Shown piece after piece: positions 36,126 to 45,004 of a DNA stretch of 64,000 nt; position 1 is the first letter of the stretch, and every line of letters starts with the position of its first letter. The translations under genes and the position numbers were made by a program. The stretch is taken from NCBI GenBank assembly GCA_024280115.1, contig JAJRQT010000013.1, positions 35,174 through 99,173 on the forward strand, given 5' to 3'. The notes under the pieces were generated by a model that did not search any database, was not told where the DNA came from, and worked only from the letters and a program-made list of their open reading frames with translations. The stretch is from Bacteroidota bacterium. GTDB lineage: Bacteria; Bacteroidota; Bacteroidia; Cytophagales; Cyclobacteriaceae.

Positions 36126-38375
36126 TTAAAACTCATCAAAGGCAATCTGTTCTTCACTTACTCCATATTTTTTGAGCATATCGGTAGTTGCTTCAATCAT
36201 TGCCGGAGGACCGCACAAATAATACTCTATTTCAGAGGGTGATGCATGGGTTTCGAGATATTCACTTTCTACTATTTCATTAATAAATCCCGTATGTGAA
36301 TCCCATTGATCATCTGGTTTTGGTTCAGAAAGCGCTGTATGAAAAGTGAAATTTTCATGATCCTGTTCGAGTTTTTCAAAATATTGAGTATAAAATAATT
36401 CTTGTTTCGAACGGGCGCCATACCAAAAACTTACCTTTCTATCGGTCTTTAAAGTTTCAAACAAATAAGAGATTTGTGATCTCAGGGGAGCCATTCCCGC
36501 ACCACCTCCGATAAATACCATTTCTTTATCCGTATCCTTAATATGAAAATCTCCAAAAGGACCGATAGCGTTAACACTATCACCTTCTTTTAATCCAAAG
36601 ACATAGGATGATCCGACACCTGCACTACAGCTGATGCCCATCGGTGGAGTTGCCAGCCGGACATTAAACCTTAAATAATCTTCTGCTTTGGGATTATTGG
36701 CCATTGAATAATTCCTCCTGGTTTTAGTGTCGTTGGTTACATGCAACCGGAATATATTTTCTTCCTTCCATGTTTTGCGGAATGGTTCGATTATATCCAT
36801 GTATTCGAAGCTGGCATCATAGTCCGGAATATCCAATTGAATGTAGTCGCCCGGTGTAAACTCGAATTTCTTATTGTTCAATGGTTGCAGCACCAATTCT
36901 TTGATATAGGTTGCTACATTTTTATTGCTCACAACTTTAAAGGATGTTGTAATTTGCTCTGGTTGCTTTTTGGTATTTGTGTGGATATTTAACCAGATTT
37001 TATCGTCTTCAATTTTTACCTCATAGGTCAGTAATGACACGCATACAGGAGGTCGCCGCACTGACCCATCCCTCACATCAAAACGACCATTGTGCTTAGG
37101 ACATTCTATTTGGTTGCCAATCACCAATCCTTCTGCAAGGTGGGTACTTCCATGCGTGCATATTCCATCTGTAGCATAGAGTTTTCCATTTTCGGTGTGA
37201 TAAATAGCATAGGTATTATGATCAAAATCAAACCTCAATACCTCGCCGGCTGGCAGGGCATTTGCCGGGCAAACTTCAATAAAACCATTTGATCGGAGAT
37301 TTACTTCATCACCTACAAAAGTGAGCGTATGTTGAGTATCCGTTTTGGTAGGTGTCGGCAACTCACGGCGAACAAAATAATCAGGTTCTTTTGCCTGGCG
37401 GACAACCGCCGGAATAATCTCTTTGAACGCAGCGTATATACTGGGATACGGGGTGGGACAGTCATCTTTGATCAATGCATGGAGTTTTGGAAGGTTGTAA
37501 TATGGAACCAACGGAAACATATGGTGTTCCAGGTGGTAATTCATATTCCAATACAACCAGCGATTGATGGGATTCATCATTACTGTCCTGCAATTAAGTC
37601 TGTGATCCAGTACATTTTCTGCCAGTCCCGCATGTTGTGTAGTGCCGTAAACCAACATAAGCCAGGTGCCGACAAAGGTGGGAATTCCCACAAACATCAA
37701 AGGCAATATGGTCCAGTAATAGATCGAAAGTCCGATTGATATCGCATAAATTAACAAGTAAATCCTCGCTCTTAAAAAGACCTTTCCATACTCAGTCTTA
37801 GGGAGATAAGAACCCACCTGTGGATCAATTTTACCAACCGCATGACTTAGCATTTTTTTAAATTCTGCAGGAGTGCTTCTCAAAGCAAAAATTTGTGAAA
37901 TTACACCTTTGATATTGGTGGGACGCTGATAGGCTATTTCCGGGTCGCGACCTCTTATGATGGTATCGCTGTGGTGACGGGTATGACTCCATCTCCATGG
38001 AATGGATTGCCTGAATACCATAAATGATGCTAATTCGTATAAGGCATTGTTCATCCAGTCGGATTTAAAAGCAGTGCCATGGCTCGTTTCATGCCATCTT
38101 GAATCTGAAGTGGTCGCATATAACGTGGCATATATAAAATAGGGTATAATAGCCCACCATGAACCCCAGAGTATAAAAAAAGTGTAACCGGATCCAGTAA
38201 TCAGTGAAAGCCATATTACTGTATCCCTGATTGCCGGTCCATTTCTCCGCTTCAGCAACTCCCTCATATTTTCTCTGGAGACAGGGGATGTGTACCATGT
38301 TGCTTCCGCCAGGCCATTGGCTACAGCAGTTTTACTTTCCAAACCCAACAAATTATAATCTCTTGTTGTTGCCAT
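36126..38375 (-). CDS. Fatty-acid-desaturase-like / Rieske / NqrF-like reductase triple fusion
   Basis: The 749-residue protein joins three modules. Residues 1-~330 are a membrane desaturase/hydroxylase with histidine boxes His95-ETSH99, His131-TRHH135 and His281-LEHH285 and several hydrophobic helices. Residues ~355-465 are a Rieske [2Fe-2S] domain (Cys406-Thr-His408 and Cys425-x2-His428). Residues ~475-749 match the FAD/NAD(H) domain of Na+-NQR subunit F (RRNYSMAN, FIGGGAGMAPLRS, WYGARS, CGPPAM, IAFDEF). The order equals MocD-MocE-MocF of rhizopine catabolism, suggesting a self-sufficient NADH-driven diiron oxygenase. Fatty acid desaturation or O-demethylation are both possible; the substrate is unknown. 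Confidence 0.87.
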   Translation of the reverse strand: MATTRDYNLLGLESKTAVANGLAEATWYTSPVSRENMRELLKRRNGPAIRDTVIWLSLITGSGYTFFILWGSWWAIIPYFIYATLYATTSDSRWHETSHGTAFKSDWMNNALYELASFMVFRQSIPWRWSHTRHHSDTIIRGRDPEIAYQRPTNIKGVISQIFALRSTPAEFKKMLSHAVGKIDPQVGSYLPKTEYGKVFLRARIYLLIYAISIGLSIYYWTILPLMFVGIPTFVGTWLMLVYGTTQHAGLAENVLDHRLNCRTVMMNPINRWLYWNMNYHLEHHMFPLVPYYNLPKLHALIKDDCPTPYPSIYAAFKEIIPAVVRQAKEPDYFVRRELPTPTKTDTQHTLTFVGDEVNLRSNGFIEVCPANALPAGEVLRFDFDHNTYAIYHTENGKLYATDGICTHGSTHLAEGLVIGNQIECPKHNGRFDVRDGSVRRPPVCVSLLTYEVKIEDDKIWLNIHTNTKKQPEQITTSFKVVSNKNVATYIKELVLQPLNNKKFEFTPGDYIQLDIPDYDASFEYMDIIEPFRKTWKEENIFRLHVTNDTKTRRNYSMANNPKAEDYLRFNVRLATPPMGISCSAGVGSSYVFGLKEGDSVNAIGPFGDFHIKDTDKEMVFIGGGAGMAPLRSQISYLFETLKTDRKVSFWYGARSKQELFYTQYFEKLEQDHENFTFHTALSEPKPDDQWDSHTGFINEIVESEYLETHASPSEIEYYLCGPPAMIEATTDMLKKYGVSEEQIAFDEF

Positions 38376-38857
38376 GATATTTTAACTTTTTAACATGATT
38401 TGTAAACGGTACAATTGGTGTAAAACGAATTCAGTACAATGATTATGAAGTGATAAAATAATTCAATTTTTCACAGAGCACAATTTGCACAATCAGCAAG
38501 TTTAGAAAAAAGCAAGTCAAATAGTCAAATTTTTATCGTAAAAAAATCAAAGATTAGTATTAAAACTCCAGGATATCTTCTACAAAACCATTGCGGGTCT
38601 TTCCGCTGAGCTATTCAGGATTTACAATTCTGAATATTCCCTTCCTTGCAAATTTTTTTCCATTCGGATTGCAAAATCCGAATGAGTCGTGAGTTGAAGA
38701 GTGGTTTCTTCCAAACCTGAATCCTACAAATTCAGCTGGTTAGATAAATATTGAGATTTCATATTATTTCTACTTTACGAAGATAAAGCACATAATGTAA
38801 AATATACTTATTGGAATCAAACCTTCAAGGATTTTTAGTATGATATTTCTTTGATTT
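38376..38857. repeat. Intergenic region with REP-like double palindrome (copy D)
   Basis: This 482-bp gap upstream of the fusion gene holds palindromes ATTCAGGATTTACAATTCTGA(AT) at 38613-38635 and ATTCGGATTGCAAAATCCGAAT (shown in two parts, centred at 38672), followed by GAGTCGTGAGTTGAAGAG, the same tail seen in copies B and C. The part next to 38375 should contain the fusion gene promoter. No gene is visible. Confidence 0.6.
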
Positions 38858-39550
38858 CTATAAATAAAGGTCATTTGCAATCGAATCCTTGAAGGTTTTT
38901 AACACATTAATCTTTCTTGCCATAAATACCATATCGGTTAAAAAAGTGCCATCCGGTTCAGGGCATTTTTTCCTTTTCAAATCAATTATTTGAAATCCAT
39001 TTTCATTTAAACACATCGACAGATAGTCCGCCTGATGATAATAAATATAAACCTTACTTTCTCCGCTAAAACTTGTAGTTTCAAATCCTGATTTATTATA
39101 ATCATCTTCCATTGTACTAAAGTATAGTAGTCCGTTTGTGTTCAGCAATTTTGATGCATCAGCTATCAGTTTGGCGCACTCTTCTTTTGATAGATAAGGC
39201 ATACAAAAACCACACATAATTGCATCGAACTTTCTGTCAATACGCTCAATATCCCGGCAATCCAACAATAGAAAGTCAGCTTTTGGATTATTCTTCTTTG
39301 CCAATTCAATCATGTTAGGAGCTATATCACTTGCCGTGATATTAAAATCAGGACGTTTTGAGTGTAGGTATTTTGTCACATTACCCGGCCCGCATGCGAT
39401 TTCAAAAATATCAGGATTTTCCTTTTCAATCATTTCGCAAAACATATCATATGTGTCATCATATAGATCCATATCCATGACCTTATCCCAATAATTCTTT
39501 GCGGCACTATTATAGGTGTCAATTGTTATTTTATTTCGCTCTGTGGCCAT
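38858..39550 (-). CDS. Class I SAM-dependent methyltransferase
   Basis: The ~230-residue protein starts at MATERNKITID (39550); an ATG three codons earlier is possible. SAM-binding motif I is IFEIACGPGNVTKYL (~48-62), the acidic residue after strand 2 is in ITASDIAPNM, and later motifs are FDAIMCGFCMPYLS and NTNGLLYFSTM. The substrate cannot be told. It lies downstream of the Omp85-type gene on the same strand and is followed by REP copy D. Confidence 0.83.
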   Translation of the reverse strand: MATERNKITIDTYNSAAKNYWDKVMDMDLYDDTYDMFCEMIEKENPDIFEIACGPGNVTKYLHSKRPDFNITASDIAPNMIELAKKNNPKADFLLLDCRDIERIDRKFDAIMCGFCMPYLSKEECAKLIADASKLLNTNGLLYFSTMEDDYNKSGFETTSFSGESKVYIYYHQADYLSMCLNENGFQIIDLKRKKCPEPDGTFLTDMVFMARKINVLKTFKDSIANDLYL

Positions 39551-39585
39551 TGATTTCATTTATTATAAAGCTGGATATTGTTGCG

Positions 39586-39653
39586 CTCCCGATTTTACAA
39601 CCAGGAGAAACCAATGTTAATTGTTTTCCATTTAGATTGCAAATGTGAATGAG
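39586..39653. repeat. REP-like degenerate palindromes (copy E)
   Basis: CTCCCGATTTTACAACCAGGAG and CCATTTAGATTGCAAATGTG(AATGAG) form a degenerate version of the double palindrome. It sits 25 bases beyond the stop of the Omp85-type gene and ends in the shared GAATGAGAT tail. Confidence 0.45.
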
Positions 39654-39678
39654 ATGTAGGGCAGTGTTGGTATGAAGA

Positions 39679-41046
39679 CTAATACAACCAATTCAAAGTT
39701 ACATAGGTTCCTGATTTTCCATCGTGTTCATCAGTAGCCAACCCGTAATCAATCGATAGAATAAAGTTTTCATTGAGACCTACTTTCAGGCCAAGACCGG
39801 CGCTTAAATGAAAATCTTCGGTTTTCGGGGCAAAATAATCATCGAAGCTATCTTCACCCATATCTTCCTGGCTAACATCTATTTCAATTTCATCAACAAC
39901 CCGGCCAACATCAGCAAACAGGTTGGTCCCCAAATAGAGGTTCTGATTAAATACAACCATTTGTAAAAACTTCCATCGCAGTTCTGCATTGCCAAACACG
40001 ATCCCATCACCGACTACACGGTTTCTCATTATACCTCTCAGAGATTTCGAACCGCCCAATCCCTGGGAAGTGGCTGCCGTCATGACGGTGGGTACGATAT
40101 GTGGTTGCATATGAAATGGAACAGTTCCTGACATTGTGCCCTGGTAGCTGAGCCGATATGCTAATATCAGGTTTTTTGAAGCCATAGATATATAATGTCG
40201 AAACCATAAAGTCAGTTTAGAATAGTCAAATTTTCCGTCACCTAAAAATCCCGGGGCATACGAATAGATGGCTTCTGCCCAAATCCCTTTTGTCGGAAAA
40301 GCTTCAAAATCCCTCGAGTCGTAAACTAAGCCAGCTTTTATATAGGTGGTTTTATTACCAGTTGCATCTTCTGGCATTATAGCACACCATTGTACATATT
40401 TGTCATAAAGACCATCAACATCGGGCAATTTGTTATCCTCATCTTTTCCCTTATTTAATCGGTCAATATCCACAGAGCCTATTGTATTATCATAATATGC
40501 GAAACCGGCCATCCAACGAAACTTATTCGTATCCTTCAAAATGCTACCTTGAAAGCTGGTCATAATGCGGAATATCTTCCGGTCGTGTCGATAAAATACC
40601 CTTGAAACATACTCCGGATCCGTGTCGTCTTCCCACGCTGCATTATAGACTGAATTATAGCCATTAAACCCAAAAAATTGCATGGCCTGTTCCGTAAGAT
40701 AACTCACATCTGCTGTTAGCCTTACATTTGGAATGAGATGCTCTGAATCAAAATAAAATCGATTAATACCACTGCCTTTCGTAGTCCTGGACCACTCAAG
40801 GTAAATAGATTGACGGTATTCGGGGTAGTTTGAACCATCTCCGTAATTATAAAAATTGGCAAGGAGGCCATATTGAAAACCAATATCAGTATCAAAAGAG
40901 ATCACGGGTAAAGCGCCAAAAGTCCATCCTTTTTTGATCTTGCTTTTCTCTTTTTGATTTTGCTCACTGTTCCCCTGAGCTGCCAGTTGATATGGGGCTA
41001 TAAGAAAAAATATAAAAATTAATATGGGTGCCAAATGTTCCTTCAC
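39679..41046 (-). CDS. Omp85/BamA-type outer-membrane beta-barrel protein without POTRA domains
   Basis: The 455-residue protein has a signal peptide (APYQLAAQG). It resembles the surface-antigen (Omp85) barrel: GWTFGALPVISFDTDIGFQYG, YIKAGLVYDSRDFEAFPTKG, GLGGSKSLRGIMRNRVVGDG (the loop-6 RGF-like region, here SLRGI), NAELRWKF and a C-terminal aromatic end (YVTLNWLY). No POTRA domains are present, so assembly activity is doubtful and a transport or phospholipid role is possible. It is followed on the same strand by a methyltransferase gene. Confidence 0.8.
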   Translation of the reverse strand: MKEHLAPILIFIFFLIAPYQLAAQGNSEQNQKEKSKIKKGWTFGALPVISFDTDIGFQYGLLANFYNYGDGSNYPEYRQSIYLEWSRTTKGSGINRFYFDSEHLIPNVRLTADVSYLTEQAMQFFGFNGYNSVYNAAWEDDTDPEYVSRVFYRHDRKIFRIMTSFQGSILKDTNKFRWMAGFAYYDNTIGSVDIDRLNKGKDEDNKLPDVDGLYDKYVQWCAIMPEDATGNKTTYIKAGLVYDSRDFEAFPTKGIWAEAIYSYAPGFLGDGKFDYSKLTLWFRHYISMASKNLILAYRLSYQGTMSGTVPFHMQPHIVPTVMTAATSQGLGGSKSLRGIMRNRVVGDGIVFGNAELRWKFLQMVVFNQNLYLGTNLFADVGRVVDEIEIDVSQEDMGEDSFDDYFAPKTEDFHLSAGLGLKVGLNENFILSIDYGLATDEHDGKSGTYVTLNWLY

Positions 41047-41125
41047 ATCTGTGATATTTAAAAAATAAAATGACAGAGGAATTTAGTCAAAAAAATCCGG
41101 AATTCAGTATTTTAACAAGTGATAT

Positions 41126-44100
41126 TTAACCCTGCTCAGCAACTAAAACCAATTGTGTAATCATCAGGTTTGGTCCCGTAAGCGCTTTGGTTTTAAGAAT
41201 GAGTTTGCCATCGTTGCTGTCTTCCCGCATTACGTGGAATTTTACCCACTGACCACCGTTATTGTGTTTTCCCAGTTTCACTTTGCGCCCTTCAAAATTT
41301 AGCAGGCCGGTTCTTTTGTTATTATCCCAATCATGAAAATAGATGTACAATGACCCCAGCATGCCTTCAGGACAGTTGATTTGTATTTGCATTTGCTTTC
41401 CATGCCAGGCCGTGCCAACATCATCCCTCCAAACTCCATCAGATTTTACAGTATAATTTGTTTTTTCTGAAATTTTTACCTCATCCCATTGTGGATTCCA
41501 CGGTTTGCTTGTATTCTTTTCTTTAAAATTTATTGCGGCATTTACATACAAAATTGCTCCTTCAAATTCCTCCGGAATATCAGCTACTTCAGCCTTAGGT
41601 ATGATTGGAAGTAGTTGTTGCAGCCAATCCGGATCTGCATATTGTTGAGGATTGAAATCAGCAGAACCCATGTATTCCTGCAAGCTTTTTTTTAATTGCC
41701 GGGCAACCGGTAATTGCGCTTCAAGATTATAGCCGCAAACCAACAGAGCGCCTTTTCCGACTTTTAATTCAAAGATGGAACCAATCTTATTATTGCGATG
41801 AAAATCGTCCACAGGCTGGGCAATTGGCTTATATGCTGCCGGGAGGTCATTCAGGATAAATCCCTTCGCATCATTGCAAATTGTTTCCCATTGCCAGTCA
41901 CTGTGGAAGGAGGTAGGAAAGTTGTTAAATGCGGGATGTTCATCCTTTAGCAAAAGACCAATATTGGTTTTCCCCTGCCCCGGGAAAAATGTCAACGACC
42001 AATATAACGGGTAAAATTGGGCATTTACAGAAGTTTCATCAGTTCCCAGGTTATGCGATATAAGCAAGACTTTTCCACCATTGGCCAACGTCTCAAGTGC
42101 ACCCGCATCAAGCTCATTTGAAATCAAAACATCCTGGTTCTTTATGGGCGTTGACGCTTTTGGATAAACCCAAATATCCCAACTATTTTTAAACTGAGTT
42201 CCAACCACTTCCACCTTAATAGAAAGTTTTTGAGCTTTTTTAATATTATCCAGATTGAAGCTGATATCTCCCAAATCATTTAATGAACCCAGTTCAAATG
42301 CGTTTTTGCCAAATGATCCAAGGGCATATATTTCCCCCTCCTGTGTAGTCACCAGCCAATTGCTCTCCGCAGATAATACAGTTTCTCCATGATGAGATAT
42401 CTGTGCTTTTGCCGTAAAGGTTTCACCTGTTGTCCAAACAAACTTGCTAAACCGGAGCAGTGGAACAGTAGTTGTATAATGCTCTCTGAATTTTTCCGGA
42501 GTAGTAATGCCTTTGCTTTCCCAATGGCTATCCAACCATCCGATAAGCGCCTCTCCCTGTCCCTGGTAATCCTGCATGCTGAGCAGTTGTATCCCGGCAC
42601 AGCTTTTTGTCCTGAAGAATGACTCCGTTTCGTATTTGTACATGATTTGGTTCAAAGCTCCGGAAGCCATTGCAAAATCCACGTCCTGATCGGCTATGCC
42701 ATTCTTTTCAGCCTGTAACTTAAATTCTTCCAGGTTCCTCGCTTTAAGCACACCTTTGTATTTCGCTATTTCTGACCAATGAGGATAAACAGGCCACTGG
42801 CCAATTTCATGTGCGATAACAGGAATGTCCATTTTTGAGTAAGTATTTTCAAAATCCCAATCGGTAAACGCACCATTCAGACCACGTGTACGGCCAATGT
42901 CCTGTATGTAATGTGTGGCGATGAAATCATCGGAAGGGGCTATTTTTCGAGCTGTGGAAACAGAATATAAATGCCTGGAATCTTTGGACTTCAGGTCTGC
43001 TATCCATTTATCCATTACATCAAAGTCTGAGTTGCCAAGCTCATTGCCGATACAAAACATGGTGAAAGAAGGATTGTTCCCGTATTCCGCAACCACACGA
43101 TTCATTTCAGCGACTACAAATTTGTCGCGTTCTTTATCGTAGCCAAGACCTTTTGGGTGACCTTTAGTATCCATTTCCGGGCGACCTTTGAGGGTCATGT
43201 CCTCTGACATCCACCAGTCAATCCATATGGATGCCTCTGCCTGTAGATATATTCCAACCCTATTGGCCGCTTTAAAGGCCGCTTCAGGCGGGCACCATGA
43301 GTGAAATCGGGCATGATTCAATCCGTAATCTTTGTAAATGCGAAATATTCTTTCCCAATCTTCCAGCTTACAAGATACATAACCGGTAAATGGAAAATGA
43401 ACACAGTCAAGGTTGCCCCTCAAAAATACCGGGTTGTCATTGATGAGTATCTTAGTACCGTTATGACTCACCTGGTAGTATCCAAACTCGGTTTCATATT
43501 TATCATTATAATCACCTGCCCTTATGAAAGTTTTTAACACGTAAACCTCAGGAGTAAATTCACTCCATTTTTTAAGCTGGCCTCCAACTGCAATTTTAAT
43601 AGAAATAGCATTTATTCCGGTCGTTAAATCTACTTTCCTATTACCTGACAGTACAGGTACATTGCTATCTAATGGCTCAATTTGCCAAACAATTTCTCCT
43701 TTTTGCTTTTCAGTGGCGCTGATTTGATATTCTATCGTGAGCTCATCTGATGCAATATCCGGGATGGTTTTAACAGCGATAATCCTTAAAGGATCAAAGG
43801 CCCGTAACTCCATTTTTCCAACTATTCCATTCCAGATGCTTTGTGTGTATTCACCATAGGCATGTCCCTTGTCCCCAATATTGTGGATCATGTCATTATC
43901 GACCAAAATCGTCAGCATATGCTTACCGGGAATAAGTTTGCCAAGCTCGTGATAATGGGGTGTCCCCAAGGCATCCTCCCTACTAATTTCCTCACCATCA
44001 ATAAAAACTCTTGATTCCCAGAGTACCCTCTCAAGTTGTATTTGAATATCATTATTTTCCCATTCACCGGGGATAATAATTTCCCGTGAATATGAGGCTT

Positions 44101-44353
44101 TACCGATATATTTGTATTCTGGAGTAAGTATTCCAAAATCCGATCCTTTGGTTTTATAGCCAAATCCATTTTCAGCCAATGAGCCTGGCAATTCAATAGT
44201 TCCTTCAAATTTACCTTTAGTCAGTCCTGGTAAAATTTCATCATGTTGCTCCAATTTCACAGTCCATTGGCCGGAAAGATCTATGGTATCCTGACCATAA
44301 ACCGCAAAACAAAGAAACAATATTATTATCGTCAGTGGATTGTTCTTATTCAT
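41126..44353 (-). CDS. Glycoside hydrolase family 2-type enzyme (beta-galactosidase-like), secreted
   Basis: The 1075-residue protein has a signal peptide (LCFAVYGQD). GH2 architecture is visible: sugar-binding jelly roll (~25-190, SGQWTVKLEQH, RVLWESRVFIDGEEI), Ig-like domain (~195-295), TIM barrel (~300-600) with acid/base Glu438 (CIGNELGN) and nucleophile Glu516 (VIAHEIGQW), then further sandwich domains and a C-terminal carbohydrate-binding-like region. The two glutamates imply activity; beta-galactosidase, -mannosidase or -glucuronidase specificity is undetermined. The upstream region carries a MITE-like element. Confidence 0.87.
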   Translation of the reverse strand: MNKNNPLTIIILFLCFAVYGQDTIDLSGQWTVKLEQHDEILPGLTKGKFEGTIELPGSLAENGFGYKTKGSDFGILTPEYKYIGKASYSREIIIPGEWENNDIQIQLERVLWESRVFIDGEEISREDALGTPHYHELGKLIPGKHMLTILVDNDMIHNIGDKGHAYGEYTQSIWNGIVGKMELRAFDPLRIIAVKTIPDIASDELTIEYQISATEKQKGEIVWQIEPLDSNVPVLSGNRKVDLTTGINAISIKIAVGGQLKKWSEFTPEVYVLKTFIRAGDYNDKYETEFGYYQVSHNGTKILINDNPVFLRGNLDCVHFPFTGYVSCKLEDWERIFRIYKDYGLNHARFHSWCPPEAAFKAANRVGIYLQAEASIWIDWWMSEDMTLKGRPEMDTKGHPKGLGYDKERDKFVVAEMNRVVAEYGNNPSFTMFCIGNELGNSDFDVMDKWIADLKSKDSRHLYSVSTARKIAPSDDFIATHYIQDIGRTRGLNGAFTDWDFENTYSKMDIPVIAHEIGQWPVYPHWSEIAKYKGVLKARNLEEFKLQAEKNGIADQDVDFAMASGALNQIMYKYETESFFRTKSCAGIQLLSMQDYQGQGEALIGWLDSHWESKGITTPEKFREHYTTTVPLLRFSKFVWTTGETFTAKAQISHHGETVLSAESNWLVTTQEGEIYALGSFGKNAFELGSLNDLGDISFNLDNIKKAQKLSIKVEVVGTQFKNSWDIWVYPKASTPIKNQDVLISNELDAGALETLANGGKVLLISHNLGTDETSVNAQFYPLYWSLTFFPGQGKTNIGLLLKDEHPAFNNFPTSFHSDWQWETICNDAKGFILNDLPAAYKPIAQPVDDFHRNNKIGSIFELKVGKGALLVCGYNLEAQLPVARQLKKSLQEYMGSADFNPQQYADPDWLQQLLPIIPKAEVADIPEEFEGAILYVNAAINFKEKNTSKPWNPQWDEVKISEKTNYTVKSDGVWRDDVGTAWHGKQMQIQINCPEGMLGSLYIYFHDWDNNKRTGLLNFEGRKVKLGKHNNGGQWVKFHVMREDSNDGKLILKTKALTGPNLMITQLVLVAEQG

Positions 44354-44433
44354 GATTTTACTTTTCTAAAAGCGAATTTAAAAAAGTAAAACACCATAAA
44401 ATATTAAATGATTAAAATTCACAAATCCTGTTA

Positions 44434-44601
44434 TATTAACCCGGCGATCATTGAATATGACAAGTTCAATTTAAACAAGAATCAAATTCCCCTCCACGCT
44501 GTCGCTGAAGCTTTAGCGTAGGCGCCTTGGAGGGGTTAGGGGTGGGTTTTTGGAGGTTACGCAAATATTTAAAATCACAAACAATACCCATCGGGTTAAT
44601 A
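44434..44601 (-). mobile_element. MITE-like 168-bp element, copy 2
   Basis: This is the inverted counterpart of 6637-6804, the same length, with perfect 10-bp terminal inverted repeats (TATTAACCCG at 44434, CGGGTTAATA at 44592). The few substitutions against copy 1 include a C/T in the left repeat. It lies 81 bp upstream of the GH2 start. The pair in opposite orientation could support inversion of the intervening 37.6 kb. Confidence 0.78.
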
Positions 44602-44830
44602 TTCAGCCCAATAGCAGGTGTAGTTTGTAACAACTCCCTCATATAAATTCACTCTGAATTATCCTTTCAAATCCATGCACCCGAAAGTAGATTGCAAATA
44701 TTATCCGCCGAATGTGGGCCTATTCAATTGTGATCAAGGATATATTGGTGTAGAAAGATTCTATACCCAGACATGGTGCAGATTGAGGCGCCTTAATATC
44801 GAAATTTCTGATTGATTTTTCTGCGTTTCC

Positions 44831-44886
44831 GACAGGCAGGTCTCTCCAATAAGTTCGGTTTTTCCGAATCTTATTGGAGGCCTGTC
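44831..44886. terminator. Long imperfect hairpin
   Basis: GACAGGC at 44831 pairs with GCCTGTC at 44880-44886, and CTCCAATAAG-TTCGG pairs with CCGAA-t-CTTATTGGAG around a TTTTT loop, giving a stem of over 20 pairs. It lies ~120 bases beyond the stop of the methyltransferase at 45005 (minus strand), so it may terminate that gene. It could equally be the remains of a palindromic mobile repeat; there is no U-tract of normal position. Confidence 0.5.
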
Positions 44887-45004
44887 GTGGTTAATAACTG
44901 ATGCTAAGTTAAAGGTGGTTGGATAGAACGGTATCTATTGAGAAAGCTTATTAAATACCTTTTTTTTTAACTCAACACAGTGTGGTTGTCATGGTATTTT
45001 ATCT

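Larger units (their letters stand above)
44354..45004. other. 651-bp intergenic region with MITE and hairpin
   Basis: It holds the promoter side of the GH2 gene, the MITE-like copy at 44434-44601 and the long hairpin at 44831-44886. No open frame with family signal is present in the remainder. Confidence 0.6.
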
